A stretch of 25,703 nucleotides of DNA from assembly GCA_964453215.1 (NCBI GenBank), contig CAYVRR010000026.1, positions 1-25,703 on the forward strand, given 5' to 3'. Shown here one piece after another: positions 8,106-16,535 of this stretch. The stretch comes from SABI01 sp964453215. Its GTDB lineage: Bacteria > Spirochaetota > Spirochaetia > Sphaerochaetales > Sphaerochaetaceae. The translations under genes were made by a program, and so were the position numbers. Each line of letters begins with the position of its first letter. Position 1 is the first letter of the stretch. Below the pieces are notes generated by a model. The model was not told the origin of the DNA. It was given only the letters and a program-made list of their open reading frames with translations, and did not search any database.

Positions 8106-9878
8106 ATGGATAAACTACCCCGATGGAACCTCTCTTCAATATATAGTGACACAGAAAGTGGTGAGTTTCGTGACGACCTTAAAAGAGTTAGCCTCATGCA
8201 CACAGAAATTGTGGCTCTTATCAACACTAATGATGCATCCCTTATTTTCTTAGATCGTCTTATACAAATACTCTCCTCTTTTGAACTTCTAGGTGATACC
8301 TTTGAAACTCTCAATGCCTATGCGTATGCTCTCTTGTCAGTGAATACAGCAGATAAAAAGGCGATGCAGGCTGTGCATGATGTGAGTGAAGCTAGCTTAG
8401 CTGTTCAAAGTACTAAAGTTGAATTAGTCTCATTTCTCTATGAGCATAAAGAAGAAGTGCTAAAGGCAATTAAAAATAATTCTTTTCTCACCCAATATGA
8501 GTATGTAATTGTTGAATTAATCGATGAGAAAAAGCATCAAATGAGTAAAAAAGAGGAGAACTTAGCAGCAGATTTAATAAGAAGTGGAGCTGATGCGTTC
8601 TCTAGACTTCATGAAGCAATTACTTCAACAAGTTATACAATAGTTGATGGTGAAAAGAAAACAGCAAATGAGTTAAGGTCCCTCGCATTTCATTCAGATA
8701 GGAGTGTGAGAAAAAAAGCCTATGAACATGAACTTGCTCTTTGGAAAACTCAAGAGCTTCCCCTCTCTTTTGCACTTAATGGGGTAAAAGGGGCAGCAAG
8801 TACCCTCTATGAAAGGAGAAATTATAGAGATCCACTAGAAAATGGACTGCTTCAAGCACGTATTAATCAAGAAGTGTTAGATGCAATGATTGGCTCTATT
8901 GAAGAGAGCTTAGAGGTATTTAATCGCTATTTTAAAGCAAAAGCCTATTATCTTAATCTCCCTGTGCTCTCTTTTTATGATCTTTTTGCCCCAGTTGGTG
9001 CAACAAAGTCAACCTATTCATTTGAAGAGGGTGCCAATCTTATCATAAAAGAGTTCACCTCTTTCCATCTAGCGATGGGGGAGTTTGCAAAAAAAGCATT
9101 CGATCAAAACTGGATTGACTCTCCTTCAGTCTACGGGAAAGTTGGAGGAGCATATTGCACCTCCTTCCCTCTTAGAAAGGAGACTCGAATACTGTGTAAT
9201 TTTGATGGGAGCTTTGACGCTGTCTCTACTGTTGCCCATGAACTAGGACACGCCTACCACGACTACATTACTAAAGATGAGAGTGCACTACTAAGGCAAT
9301 ATCCTATGACCCTTGCTGAAACAGCTTCTATATTTAGCCAATTCATCCTATTTAAAGGAGCTTTATCAAATAGCTCAAAAGAAGAGAGTATTTCTTTAAT
9401 TGAAGGATTTCTTCAAGATGCTTCTCAAACATGTGTTGACATTTTAAGTCGCTTCTATTTTGAAAAAGAAGTTTTTGATAAAAGAAAAATGGGTGAATTA
9501 AGTGGTGATGATTTTTGTCGTATCATGAAAGAGTCTCAATTAAAGGCATATCAGGATGGCCTTAATCCTGATGAGCTACACCCATATATGTGGGCAGTGA
9601 AGGGGCACTACTATAGTGTAGACCTCCCTTTTTATAATTTCCCCTACGCATTTGGACAGCTTTTTTCACTTGGTCTTTATAAAGAGTATGAAAAGCATCC
9701 TTCTGGTTTTACTGATAGATTTGATACTCTACTCAACTTTACTGGAAAGGATGAAGCTATAAAGGTCACACTCACAGCTCATTGTGACATCACAAAGAAA
9801 GAATTTTGGAAAGAGAGCATTGGTGTAATAGAAAATTATGTTGATCAGTTTTGTAATCTTGTTGGATATAAAGCATGA
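8106..9878 (+). CDS. pepF: Oligoendopeptidase F (M3 zinc metallopeptidase)
   Basis: A 590-residue cytosolic zinc peptidase of the M3B family that cleaves short peptides, probably for peptide recycling. The zinc site is HELGH (378-382) with the third ligand E405 in TLAETAS (402-408), the usual M3 spacing. The N-terminal half (about 1-200) is the helical oligoendopeptidase F N-terminal domain, beginning with the characteristic PRWNLSSIY. Length matches PepF (about 600). ATG 8106 has GGAG 6 bases upstream. A 75-base gap separates it from the regulator gene. Its last 4 bases (ATGA) overlap the methyltransferase start, so the two are co-translated. Confidence 0.93.
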   Translation: MDKLPRWNLSSIYSDTESGEFRDDLKRVSLMHTEIVALINTNDASLIFLDRLIQILSSFELLGDTFETLNAYAYALLSVNTADKKAMQAVHDVSEASLAVQSTKVELVSFLYEHKEEVLKAIKNNSFLTQYEYVIVELIDEKKHQMSKKEENLAADLIRSGADAFSRLHEAITSTSYTIVDGEKKTANELRSLAFHSDRSVRKKAYEHELALWKTQELPLSFALNGVKGAASTLYERRNYRDPLENGLLQARINQEVLDAMIGSIEESLEVFNRYFKAKAYYLNLPVLSFYDLFAPVGATKSTYSFEEGANLIIKEFTSFHLAMGEFAKKAFDQNWIDSPSVYGKVGGAYCTSFPLRKETRILCNFDGSFDAVSTVAHELGHAYHDYITKDESALLRQYPMTLAETASIFSQFILFKGALSNSSKEESISLIEGFLQDASQTCVDILSRFYFEKEVFDKRKMGELSGDDFCRIMKESQLKAYQDGLNPDELHPYMWAVKGHYYSVDLPFYNFPYAFGQLFSLGLYKEYEKHPSGFTDRFDTLLNFTGKDEAIKVTLTAHCDITKKEFWKESIGVIENYVDQFCNLVGYKA

Positions 9879-11029
9879 AAGAGGGATACACGACTTTACA
9901 GATAGAGAAAGTTGTTTCTAAAGGGGAGGGGTTAGCTAGAGATGGGAATAAAATTTGGTTTGTCCCCTTCACTCTTCCTGATGAAAAGGTTGTTGCCACG
10001 CCTCATACTCTAAAAAAGCAATTTATTAAGGGAGAATTAGTTGAAATTATTACCCCATCTACATATCGAGTTACCCCTTTTTGCCCCTATTATGAAATTT
10101 GCGGAGGCTGTGATTTTCAACACATCTCATACCTTGAAGGGGTAAAGTTAAAGGAAAAGATTATCCTTGAAAACCTTCAACGACTTGGAGGAATCGATAC
10201 TGAGAGTTTTACTCAATTGCCCCCCATCACAGGAGAAGACCTTCACTATCGGCACAGAGTGAAATTCAGTGTTGATCAAAGAAAAGGTGCTATTGGGTTT
10301 TTAGCACGAGGTACACATGATGTTGTCGATATTAATTCGTGTCCACTTTTGAGTTCTTCCCTAAATGCATTGCTTCAACAACGGAAAACAATTTGGGATA
10401 GAGTGAAAGAAATTGAGCCTTTTAGTAGGAATAGAGTGATTACAATTTCAGCATTTGAAGGGGATGATGGTATAGTTACCCTTGATGAAACCCCTGTAAA
10501 CTACACATTACTTGATGTAACTCTTCGTGTAAATGCGAATGTTTTTTTCCAATCTAACAAAGAATTGTTGCAAAACATGGCACTATTAGTGAAAAAGTGG
10601 AGTGTTGGTAATAGAATTATTGATCTTTTTAGTGGCATTGGAACATTTGCATCGGTAGTAGAAGGAGTCGATAAAGAAGTGTTTGCAGTGGAAAGGGATA
10701 AAAAGTGTATCCATCTCGCACAAAAACATTTAAAGCATACAAAGTTTATTACGCAAGATGCCGCTCATTGGATGAAAAGCAAAGTTGGTACACACATTGA
10801 TACCCTTATATTAGATCCACCACGGGTAGGGCTAGAATCTTCTATGATTGATAATATTCACCTCATGAAGCCACACCACCTTATCTACATCTCGTGTGAT
10901 AGTGCCACCTTTGCTCGAGATGCCTCATTGTTAAAAAAGGTGGGGTACAATATAGATACTTTTGTCTTTGTTGATATGTATCCCCACACTTCTCACACTG
11001 AAACAATGGCTCTTTTTACACTAAGTTAA
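9875..11029 (+). CDS. TRAM-domain RNA (uracil-5-)methyltransferase, RumA/RlmD family
   Basis: A 384-residue SAM-dependent enzyme that methylates C5 of a uridine in rRNA or tRNA. A short TRAM-like beta domain (1-60) precedes a Cys cluster (C70, C76, C79 and C156) expected to hold a 4Fe-4S centre. The methyltransferase fold has the SAM motif DLFSGIGTF (250-258), DPPRVGL (314-320), the nucleophile C341 in YISCDSATFARD (338-349) and the terminal MYPHTSHTET (368-377), where E376 matches the family's general base. Which of RlmC, RlmD, TrmA or a related activity it has cannot be told from sequence alone. The start overlaps pepF by 4 bases, and its TAA stop shares bases with the stop of the convergent cupin gene. 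Confidence 0.88.
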   Translation: MKEGYTTLQIEKVVSKGEGLARDGNKIWFVPFTLPDEKVVATPHTLKKQFIKGELVEIITPSTYRVTPFCPYYEICGGCDFQHISYLEGVKLKEKIILENLQRLGGIDTESFTQLPPITGEDLHYRHRVKFSVDQRKGAIGFLARGTHDVVDINSCPLLSSSLNALLQQRKTIWDRVKEIEPFSRNRVITISAFEGDDGIVTLDETPVNYTLLDVTLRVNANVFFQSNKELLQNMALLVKKWSVGNRIIDLFSGIGTFASVVEGVDKEVFAVERDKKCIHLAQKHLKHTKFITQDAAHWMKSKVGTHIDTLILDPPRVGLESSMIDNIHLMKPHHLIYISCDSATFARDASLLKKVGYNIDTFVFVDMYPHTSHTETMALFTLS

Positions 11030-11352
11030 TCTTTTTTATAGACTCGAGGAGATGGTGTTTTTACAACAAAGAATTCAGTTACCTCTTCTCCCTCATTTCT
11101 AATTTTCATATGGGTGTGAAAAGGAACATTGACTATAGTCCCTCTTGAGTAGGTGTGACTCTCTTGGTCATCAAACTCTAAGGTGAGCGCTCCTCTCACT
11201 ATAATCATATGTACAAGTGAGTCTGAGTAGTGAGTAGGGACAGCCTCTCCTTTAGGGAGAACCATGTGATTTATCATCACATCATCAACATCAATCAATT
11301 TTTCAATGTGTTTGTTGTCATCTGTTGCATAGCTATACAGTTTTTCTACCAT
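11026..11352 (-). CDS. Small single-domain cupin protein
   Basis: A 108-residue beta-barrel (cupin) protein of unknown role. Cupin motif 1 spans about 33-57 (PKGEAVPTHYSDSLVHMIIVRG) and motif 2 about 71-86 (GTIVNVPFHTHMKIRN). The ligand set is unusual: H41 is present, the second His of HxH is replaced by Ser43, the usual Glu position is near V47/H48, and H79 and H81 replace the standard PxGxxH arrangement. It may still bind a metal through three His, or simply bind a small ligand. AGGAAG precedes the ATG at a normal distance. It is the only clear reverse-strand gene and converges on the methyltransferase at a shared TTAA. It is divergent from the PerM-family gene. Confidence 0.78.
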   Translation of the reverse strand: MVEKLYSYATDDNKHIEKLIDVDDVMINHMVLPKGEAVPTHYSDSLVHMIIVRGALTLEFDDQESHTYSRGTIVNVPFHTHMKIRNEGEEVTEFFVVKTPSPRVYKKD

Positions 11353-11408
11353 GAAATTACTTCCTTTTAAAAAAATAGATATTTATAATATAAGCATAAG
11401 AGTTGGGT

Positions 11409-11437
11409 TTGAAAAGTGTTCCATCCTATAGTACACT
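11409..11437 (+). promoter_or_regulatory. Sigma-70-type promoter of the PerM/Ca2+-ATPase/VTT operon
   Basis: A -35 box TTGAAA (11409-11414), a 17-base spacer and a -10 box TACACT (11432-11437) are followed by an AGGA-containing ribosome site and the ATG at 11460. The -10 lies in AGTACACTCAT (11430-11440), nearly identical to the FolM-like and UPF0316 promoters. Confidence 0.6.
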
Positions 11438-11459
11438 CATACAACATATAGGAAATACC

Positions 11460-12575
11460 ATGGAATCAGATAACAGTATGTTAAAAAAGCCCTTTGTGTT
11501 CATCGGATGGGGATTGTTATTGCTTCTATCCTTCATTGCCTTTGATAAAGTGGCCTCCCTTGTATCGAAAGTTATTGCAGTCACGGCCCCTTTTCTTATA
11601 GGAATTATTATTGCCTCTCTTGTTAATGTCCCAATGAAATTTATAGAAAAAAGGATTTACAGCAAGGGCAGTAAGAGAATAAGGCGTGTGTTGTCCCTCA
11701 TTACTACAATACTCCTCTTTTTAATATTCATAGGAGCTCTTCTTCTTGTTGTTATTCCTCAACTCAGTAGTGCTTTTTCAAAGGTTCTTGTAAAGTTTCC
11801 CCCCTTAATAGAAAAGTGGGTAGATGAACTTTCTTCTATCTCATTTAATCTACCTCCATGGCTCTCCTTTATTGATATAGATTTTTCTACGATCGAAACT
11901 AATGTTGTTGATACAATCAAATCATGGGCATCAATTGTAGTAAACTCAAGTGTAAGTGTTGCACAAGGAGTTGTTCAGTCCCTCATCACTCTCTCTTTAG
12001 CACTTGTATTTGCTATTTATATGTTAGTAAAGAAAGAAGATCTTATAAGGAACTTCAAGTCATTACTAAGAGCGTATCTGCCAGCATCAGTGTATAAGAC
12101 TCTTTCAAATGCAGGGACCATTGTAAACAATACATTTTCTAAATTTATATCAACTACTGCTTTAGAAGCACTTATCCTTGGATCAATGTTTCTCATCTCT
12201 ATGCTTATCTTCTCTCTCCCATATGCTTTTTTAATTGCATCAATTGTTTCAGTTGCTGCATTTATCCCTATAGTTGGAGCATTTATTGCAGCTGCTATTG
12301 GAATTATTTTGATGCTTGTACATAATCCTATCGATGCCCTTTGGTTTCTCATCCTCTTTCTTGCTTTACAACAAATTGAAGGGAACATTATTTATCCTCG
12401 AGTTGTGGGGGAATCACTTGGCCTCCCTGGTCTTTGGGTTCTTTTTGCAGTGTTAGTAGGGGGAAGCCTGTTTGGAATTATTGGTATTTTCTTAGGAGTC
12501 CCTTTTGTTGCAATCGTATATGTTTTAATAAGAGAGCATGTGAAGGGGATACTTAAAGATAAAAAAGTTGAGTGA
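11460..12575 (+). CDS. AI-2E/PerM-family membrane protein
   Basis: A 371-residue polytopic inner-membrane protein of the AI-2E transporter (PerM, formerly UPF0118) family. The pattern is typical: two or three N-terminal spans (about 12-75), an amphipathic/soluble stretch (about 100-150), then hydrophobic helices to the end. The family-defining block is the C-terminal part, with IIYPRVVGESLGLPGLWVL near 310-330, then a Gly-rich GSLFGIIGIFLGVPFVAI segment. Members have been linked to AI-2 export and to Na+/H+ antiport, so the cargo here is open. ATG 11460 is chosen over a TTG at 11403 because AGGA precedes it and the promoter lies between them. It is first in an operon with the Ca2+ ATPase (15-base gap). 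Confidence 0.85.
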   Translation: MESDNSMLKKPFVFIGWGLLLLLSFIAFDKVASLVSKVIAVTAPFLIGIIIASLVNVPMKFIEKRIYSKGSKRIRRVLSLITTILLFLIFIGALLLVVIPQLSSAFSKVLVKFPPLIEKWVDELSSISFNLPPWLSFIDIDFSTIETNVVDTIKSWASIVVNSSVSVAQGVVQSLITLSLALVFAIYMLVKKEDLIRNFKSLLRAYLPASVYKTLSNAGTIVNNTFSKFISTTALEALILGSMFLISMLIFSLPYAFLIASIVSVAAFIPIVGAFIAAAIGIILMLVHNPIDALWFLILFLALQQIEGNIIYPRVVGESLGLPGLWVLFAVLVGGSLFGIIGIFLGVPFVAIVYVLIREHVKGILKDKKVE

Positions 12576-12590
12576 ATTGAGGATTAACGG

Positions 12591-15200
12591 ATGGATTGGC
12601 ATAATTTAAGTGTAGAAGAAGTTATACACCTTTTAAATGTAGATAGAAAAAGAGGGCTAAATCTCGATCAGTTTGCTCAAAGAAAAAAGCAATATGGGGA
12701 GAATGAGCTCTCTGATGATGAAAAAAAGTCATTGCTTGCCCGTTTTTTTCATCAATTCAAAGATGTCACTATTATCATCCTCATTGTAGCCGCTGTTGTC
12801 TCTTTTATTATTGCTTTATTAGAAAAAGAAGCAACTAATTTTTTGGAACCAATTCTTATCCTTGTTATTGTAGTATTGAATGCAGTGATGGGCCTTGTTC
12901 AAGAACAAAAAGCACAAAAAGCTCTCCTTGCCCTTAAGAATTTATCATCCCCCCATATAAGGGTTAAAAGGGATAATAGGGAGTTTATGATAGAATCTAA
13001 AGAGATTGTTCCAGGGGATATCTTTTTTGTTGAAGCGGGAACTCTTATTCCATGTGATGCAAGAATTATAGAGAGTAAGTCTATGTTAGTAGATGAATCA
13101 CCCCTAACAGGGGAATCTGTCCCTGTAGAAAAAGATGAAGCCCTTATTTTATCGGCATCTGCCCCATTAGGGGATCGAAAGAATATGATTTATTCTGGGT
13201 GTGCAGTTGTTCATGGCCGTGGTATGGCAATAGCAACGCAAATTGGGATGCACACTGAGATGGGACGAATCGCTTCTTTGCTTAAAAATACAAAATCGAC
13301 ACAAACACCACTTCAAAAAACACTCTCTTCTTTGGGTATCGTCCTTGCTGTAAGTGCTATTATTACTGTTATTGTTGTCTTTATTATTGGATTGGTTCAT
13401 GCAATTGAATTTACTACGATGTTGATGATAGCTGTTTCTCTTGCTGTTTCTGCTATTCCTGAAGGGCTTCCTGCAATAGTTACTATTGTGTTGAGTTTGG
13501 GTGTTCAACGGATGGCCAAAAAAAATGCCATTATTCGAAATTTATCAGCTGTTGAGACTCTTGGCAGAGCTTCAATCATTTGTTCAGATAAAACAGGAAC
13601 GCTTACTCAAAATAAGATGAGTGTAACAACTCTTTTTATTGAAGGTGAAGATGATGTAACGTTAAGTGAAGAGCGAAGAGATGAGAAGGGGCTAGAGCTC
13701 ATCTCCTATGGAACACTCTGTTGTGATGCAAGTGTTACTATTGAAGGGGATTCACTTGTTACACGTGGGGATCCAACTGAAATTGCTATAGTGATGGCAG
13801 CTTTTAAAAAAGGGATATATAAAAAAGATTTAGAGAATGAATATAAAAGAGTTGGGGAAATTCCTTTTGATTCAGTGAGAAAGCTGATGAGCACTCTCCA
13901 CGAAGATGGGGATAAGAGACTTGTTATCGTAAAAGGGGCTCTTGATGCCCTTATTCCCCTTTGTGCAAAAGGGGATACCCAAAAGGCTCTCAAAATCAAT
14001 GCTCAAATGGGGATGAATGCACTGAGGGTAATTGGTGTAGCTTATCGTTATGTTGATGAAAATATTCCAATAGATAGTATTCATATTGAAAAAGATCTCT
14101 ACTTTTTAGGTCTCATAGGGATGATGGATCCTCCTCGTAAGGAAGTTTTTGATGCTGTAGCTATGTGTAAAAGTGCTGGAATTCGTCCAATTATGATTAC
14201 AGGAGATCATATGGTAACAGCAAGGGCTATTGCTACAGAATTACATATTTTAGAGCATGGGGATGAGTTGCTCACTGGAGCTGATTTAAAAACATTGGAT
14301 GATGTTGATCTCACCCATAAGGTAAAAGATGTCTCAGTGTATGCTCGAGTTTCACCTGAAGATAAAATACGTATTGTGAGGGCATGGCAAAGAAATAATA
14401 AAATTGTAGCAATGACTGGAGATGGGGTAAATGATGCTCCTGCCTTAAAGAGTGCTGATATTGGGTGTGCAATGGGGATTACTGGAACTGATGTTGCAAA
14501 ACAAGCAAGTGATATGACCTTAAGTGATGATAACTTTGCCACCATTGTTGAAGCGATAAAAGAGGGGAGGGTGATGTATGATAATATTAAAAAAACTGTA
14601 TTCTTCCTTATTGGAACAAATGTTGGTGAGTTGATTGCGGTCTTTGTTGCGATGATTTTATTTCATGTCTCTCCATTTATTTCATTACAGCTGTTGATGA
14701 TTAACTTAGTCACAGATAGTTTTCCCGCTATTGCCCTTGGAATGGAAAAAGGGGAAAAGGATGTGATGAAGCGAACACCTAAACCAAAGAATGAGTCCCT
14801 TTTTGCTCGTCACGGAGCTACAAAGGTCTTATTGATGGGCTCTATGTTTGCAATTCTCACCTTAATTGCCTTTGTAATTGGCCAAAGAGAGTCTCTTAGT
14901 GGAGGACGAACTGTAGCGTTCATTGTATTAGCTTTATCACAAGTGATACACGCTTATAATATGAGAAGTAATTATTCTCTTTTCTCAATTGGGGTCTTTA
15001 GTAATGCTTCACTCAATAAAGCTGCAATTACTTCAACTCTTATAATTTGTCTTCTTATTTTCATCTCCCCCTTTGCCGCAGCTTTTGGAATGACCCTCCT
15101 TCCTTTCTATTATTACTTAATTGCATTAGGATTAGCACTTGTTCCTCTGTTTGTGATGGAAGGGGCAAAATTTATCGTGAAGGAAGTGAAGGGGGCATGA
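12591..15200 (+). CDS. SERCA/PMCA-type Ca2+-translocating P-type ATPase
   Basis: An 869-residue P2A-type ATPase that should pump Ca2+ out of the cytoplasm. It has the actuator TGES (173-176), M4 motif AIPEGLPA (288-295), phosphorylation site DKTGT (333-337) and hinge GDGVND (610-615). The Ca2+-site residues of SERCA are recognisable: the M4 Glu (E291), NVGE in M5 (677-680, matching SERCA N768/E771) and NLVTD in M6 (705-709, matching N796/T799/D800). Ca2+ is therefore a better call than Na+/K+ or Mg2+. The N terminus carries the short cation-ATPase domain (LSVEEVIHLLNV). GAGGA lies 7 bases before the ATG. It follows the PerM-family gene by 15 bases, and its stop overlaps the ATG of the VTT gene (ATGA). 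Confidence 0.93.
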   Translation: MDWHNLSVEEVIHLLNVDRKRGLNLDQFAQRKKQYGENELSDDEKKSLLARFFHQFKDVTIIILIVAAVVSFIIALLEKEATNFLEPILILVIVVLNAVMGLVQEQKAQKALLALKNLSSPHIRVKRDNREFMIESKEIVPGDIFFVEAGTLIPCDARIIESKSMLVDESPLTGESVPVEKDEALILSASAPLGDRKNMIYSGCAVVHGRGMAIATQIGMHTEMGRIASLLKNTKSTQTPLQKTLSSLGIVLAVSAIITVIVVFIIGLVHAIEFTTMLMIAVSLAVSAIPEGLPAIVTIVLSLGVQRMAKKNAIIRNLSAVETLGRASIICSDKTGTLTQNKMSVTTLFIEGEDDVTLSEERRDEKGLELISYGTLCCDASVTIEGDSLVTRGDPTEIAIVMAAFKKGIYKKDLENEYKRVGEIPFDSVRKLMSTLHEDGDKRLVIVKGALDALIPLCAKGDTQKALKINAQMGMNALRVIGVAYRYVDENIPIDSIHIEKDLYFLGLIGMMDPPRKEVFDAVAMCKSAGIRPIMITGDHMVTARAIATELHILEHGDELLTGADLKTLDDVDLTHKVKDVSVYARVSPEDKIRIVRAWQRNNKIVAMTGDGVNDAPALKSADIGCAMGITGTDVAKQASDMTLSDDNFATIVEAIKEGRVMYDNIKKTVFFLIGTNVGELIAVFVAMILFHVSPFISLQLLMINLVTDSFPAIALGMEKGEKDVMKRTPKPKNESLFARHGATKVLLMGSMFAILTLIAFVIGQRESLSGGRTVAFIVLALSQVIHAYNMRSNYSLFSIGVFSNASLNKAAITSTLIICLLIFISPFAAAFGMTLLPFYYYLIALGLALVPLFVMEGAKFIVKEVKGA

Positions 15201-15883
15201 AGAAAATAGAGGTGATTCAGTATATAAAAAATCATAAAAGAAGTGTGTTTCACTATATCTTAGGGGCATTGCTTCTTATCATTGTCACAATCTATTTACT
15301 TATCAATGGAAGTAAGACCATTAATACCCTTATCGATTTTTCTAGGGATAATCTACTTATAACAACAGCAATTCTTTTTCTTTTATTTGCCGTAAAGTCG
15401 GTCACATTTGGTCTTCCTTACGCCCTCCTTTTTGCGACAGTTGGCGCTATTTATCCACTTATATGGGCAATAATTGTCAACATTGTTGGAATTTATATAA
15501 ACATCCAGATTCCCTATTTTGTGGGAAGGCATCGGGGAGAAGTTTTTGTCATCTATACGAGGGAAAAATTTCCTCTTATTGAGAAGTTTTATACAATTAG
15601 TGAGAAAAGTGAATTTCTCTTCACTTTTATTATTAAAATTATTGGCAAAATCCCCCATGAGATAACTAATTTATTTTTAGGAGCCCTCAAAATTTCTTAC
15701 CTTTCTTACATCTTTGCCTCATTAATTGCCCTTTTCCCAACTATGTTAAGTATTACGCTCATAGCTAAAAATTATGATGAGCCAGATAGTCCTGTCTTTA
15801 TTATCTCTTTAGTAGTGTTTCTTATCATGCCTGTTATCTCTTTTGTCATCTATTTTGTAAATCGTGATTCCAATAAGAAGTGA
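15197..15883 (+). CDS. VTT-domain membrane protein (TVP38/TMEM64/DedA superfamily)
   Basis: A 228-residue inner-membrane protein with about six hydrophobic segments (about 20-37, 52-68, 72-110, 140-165, 170-190, 198-220). The VTT core is suggested by FGLPYALLFATVGAIYP (71-87), the following N-G turn with PYFVGRHRG (106-114), and IIKIIGKIPHEITNLFLGALKISY (145-168), which aligns with the family's R-x-x-P-x-x-P-x-D/E-x-x-N-x-x-x-G pattern, though the first Arg and Pro are replaced by Lys and Gly. The superfamily includes lipid scramblases. ATG 15197 overlaps the ATPase stop by 4 bases and has an upstream AGGGGG, so the two are translationally coupled; longer in-frame starts would lie deep in the ATPase gene. 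Confidence 0.75.
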   Translation: MKKIEVIQYIKNHKRSVFHYILGALLLIIVTIYLLINGSKTINTLIDFSRDNLLITTAILFLLFAVKSVTFGLPYALLFATVGAIYPLIWAIIVNIVGIYINIQIPYFVGRHRGEVFVIYTREKFPLIEKFYTISEKSEFLFTFIIKIIGKIPHEITNLFLGALKISYLSYIFASLIALFPTMLSITLIAKNYDEPDSPVFIISLVVFLIMPVISFVIYFVNRDSNKK

Positions 15884-15896
15884 TAAAGAGTATACT
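15868..15896 (+). promoter_or_regulatory. Probable promoter of the UPF0316 gene
   Basis: A weak -35 TTCCAA (15868-15873), 17-base spacer and -10 TATACT (15891-15896) overlap the end of the VTT gene. The -10 lies in the 11-mer AGTATACTCAT (15889-15899). A GGGGG-AAAGAG ribosome site and the ATG at 15927 follow. Confidence 0.45.
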
Positions 15897-15926
15897 CATT
15901 AGTAGGTTTATTACAGGGGGAAAGAG

Positions 15927-16463
15927 ATGTCCTTTTTAGACAATATTGGAATTTGGATCTATTTTATTATCTTCTTTGGTAAGATTTTAGAAGTAACAGT
16001 AGCAACACTTCGAATGGTGCTTATTAACAGAGGAGAGAGGATAAAAGGGGCAATATTTGCGTTCTTTGATGTTCTTCTTTGGTTGATTATCACAGGGACT
16101 GTACTTACAGGATATCAAGAAGATCCGATCAGAGTTGTTGTATTTGCCCTTGCCTTTAGTGTGGGTAACTATTTAGGTTCTTACCTCGATGAAAAATTAG
16201 CATTTGGACTTAGTTCGATTGAAGTAATCATAGATGAGCATGACACAGCTAATGAATTAGCTACCCTTTTAAGACGTGAAGATTTTGCAGTAACTATGTT
16301 ACGTGGGCATGGCAGGGATGGAGAAAGAGAAGTCTTGTTGATGCATGTGAAACGGAAAAATCTTAAAAAAATTAATAGCCTAATTAAAAAAGTTGTTCCC
16401 AAAGCTTTGGTTGTTGTAAGAGATGCAAAAGCTGTCACAGGGGGCTATTTTAGCAGAAAATAG
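15927..16463 (+). CDS. UPF0316 / DUF2179 membrane protein
   Basis: A 178-residue protein with three hydrophobic spans (about 8-25, 41-61, 69-87) and a soluble C-terminal DUF2179-type domain (about 98-172). Recognition points are KILEVTVATLRM (19-30) and the Gly-containing FALAFSVGNYLGSYLDEKLA (73-92), both typical of UPF0316, followed by alternating strand/helix structure ending in RDAKAVTGGYF. The DUF2179 fold resembles small ligand-binding ferredoxin-like domains, but the function of the family is unknown to me. It appears to have its own promoter, with a strong purine-rich ribosome site. Only 72 bases separate it from nadE. Confidence 0.85.
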   Translation: MSFLDNIGIWIYFIIFFGKILEVTVATLRMVLINRGERIKGAIFAFFDVLLWLIITGTVLTGYQEDPIRVVVFALAFSVGNYLGSYLDEKLAFGLSSIEVIIDEHDTANELATLLRREDFAVTMLRGHGRDGEREVLLMHVKRKNLKKINSLIKKVVPKALVVVRDAKAVTGGYFSRK

Positions 16464-16500
16464 CTCATCCAACACCATCTTTTAATTTGATGTGTATGTA

Positions 16501-16509
16501 TGGTACACT
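16501..16509 (+). promoter_or_regulatory. Extended -10 promoter element for nadE
   Basis: TGG directly precedes TACACT (16504-16509), giving an extended -10 (TGn + TAYACT). No good -35 is present (TTTAAT at 17 bases). The core GGTACACTGAT is a variant of the AGTAYACTCAT motif of three other genes. The ribosome site GGAGGG and ATG 16536 lie downstream. Confidence 0.45.
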
Positions 16510-16535
16510 GATTTTTGCAAAAGTGGAGGGTTCGT

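Noticed and set aside
11353..11408. Divergent promoter for the cupin gene on the minus strand
   Set aside because: An A/T-rich TATATT exists, but the best -35 (TTTCAA, 16 bases away) is too weak to annotate.
15047..15196. A 50-residue N-terminal extension of the VTT protein
   Set aside because: It would be encoded entirely within the ATPase gene in another frame; ATG 15197 with ATGA overlap and a purine-rich site is far better.
16464..16500. Terminator hairpin after the UPF0316 gene (ACACCATC/GATGTGT)
   Set aside because: The stem needs a bulge and has only 7 pairs, with no T-run.
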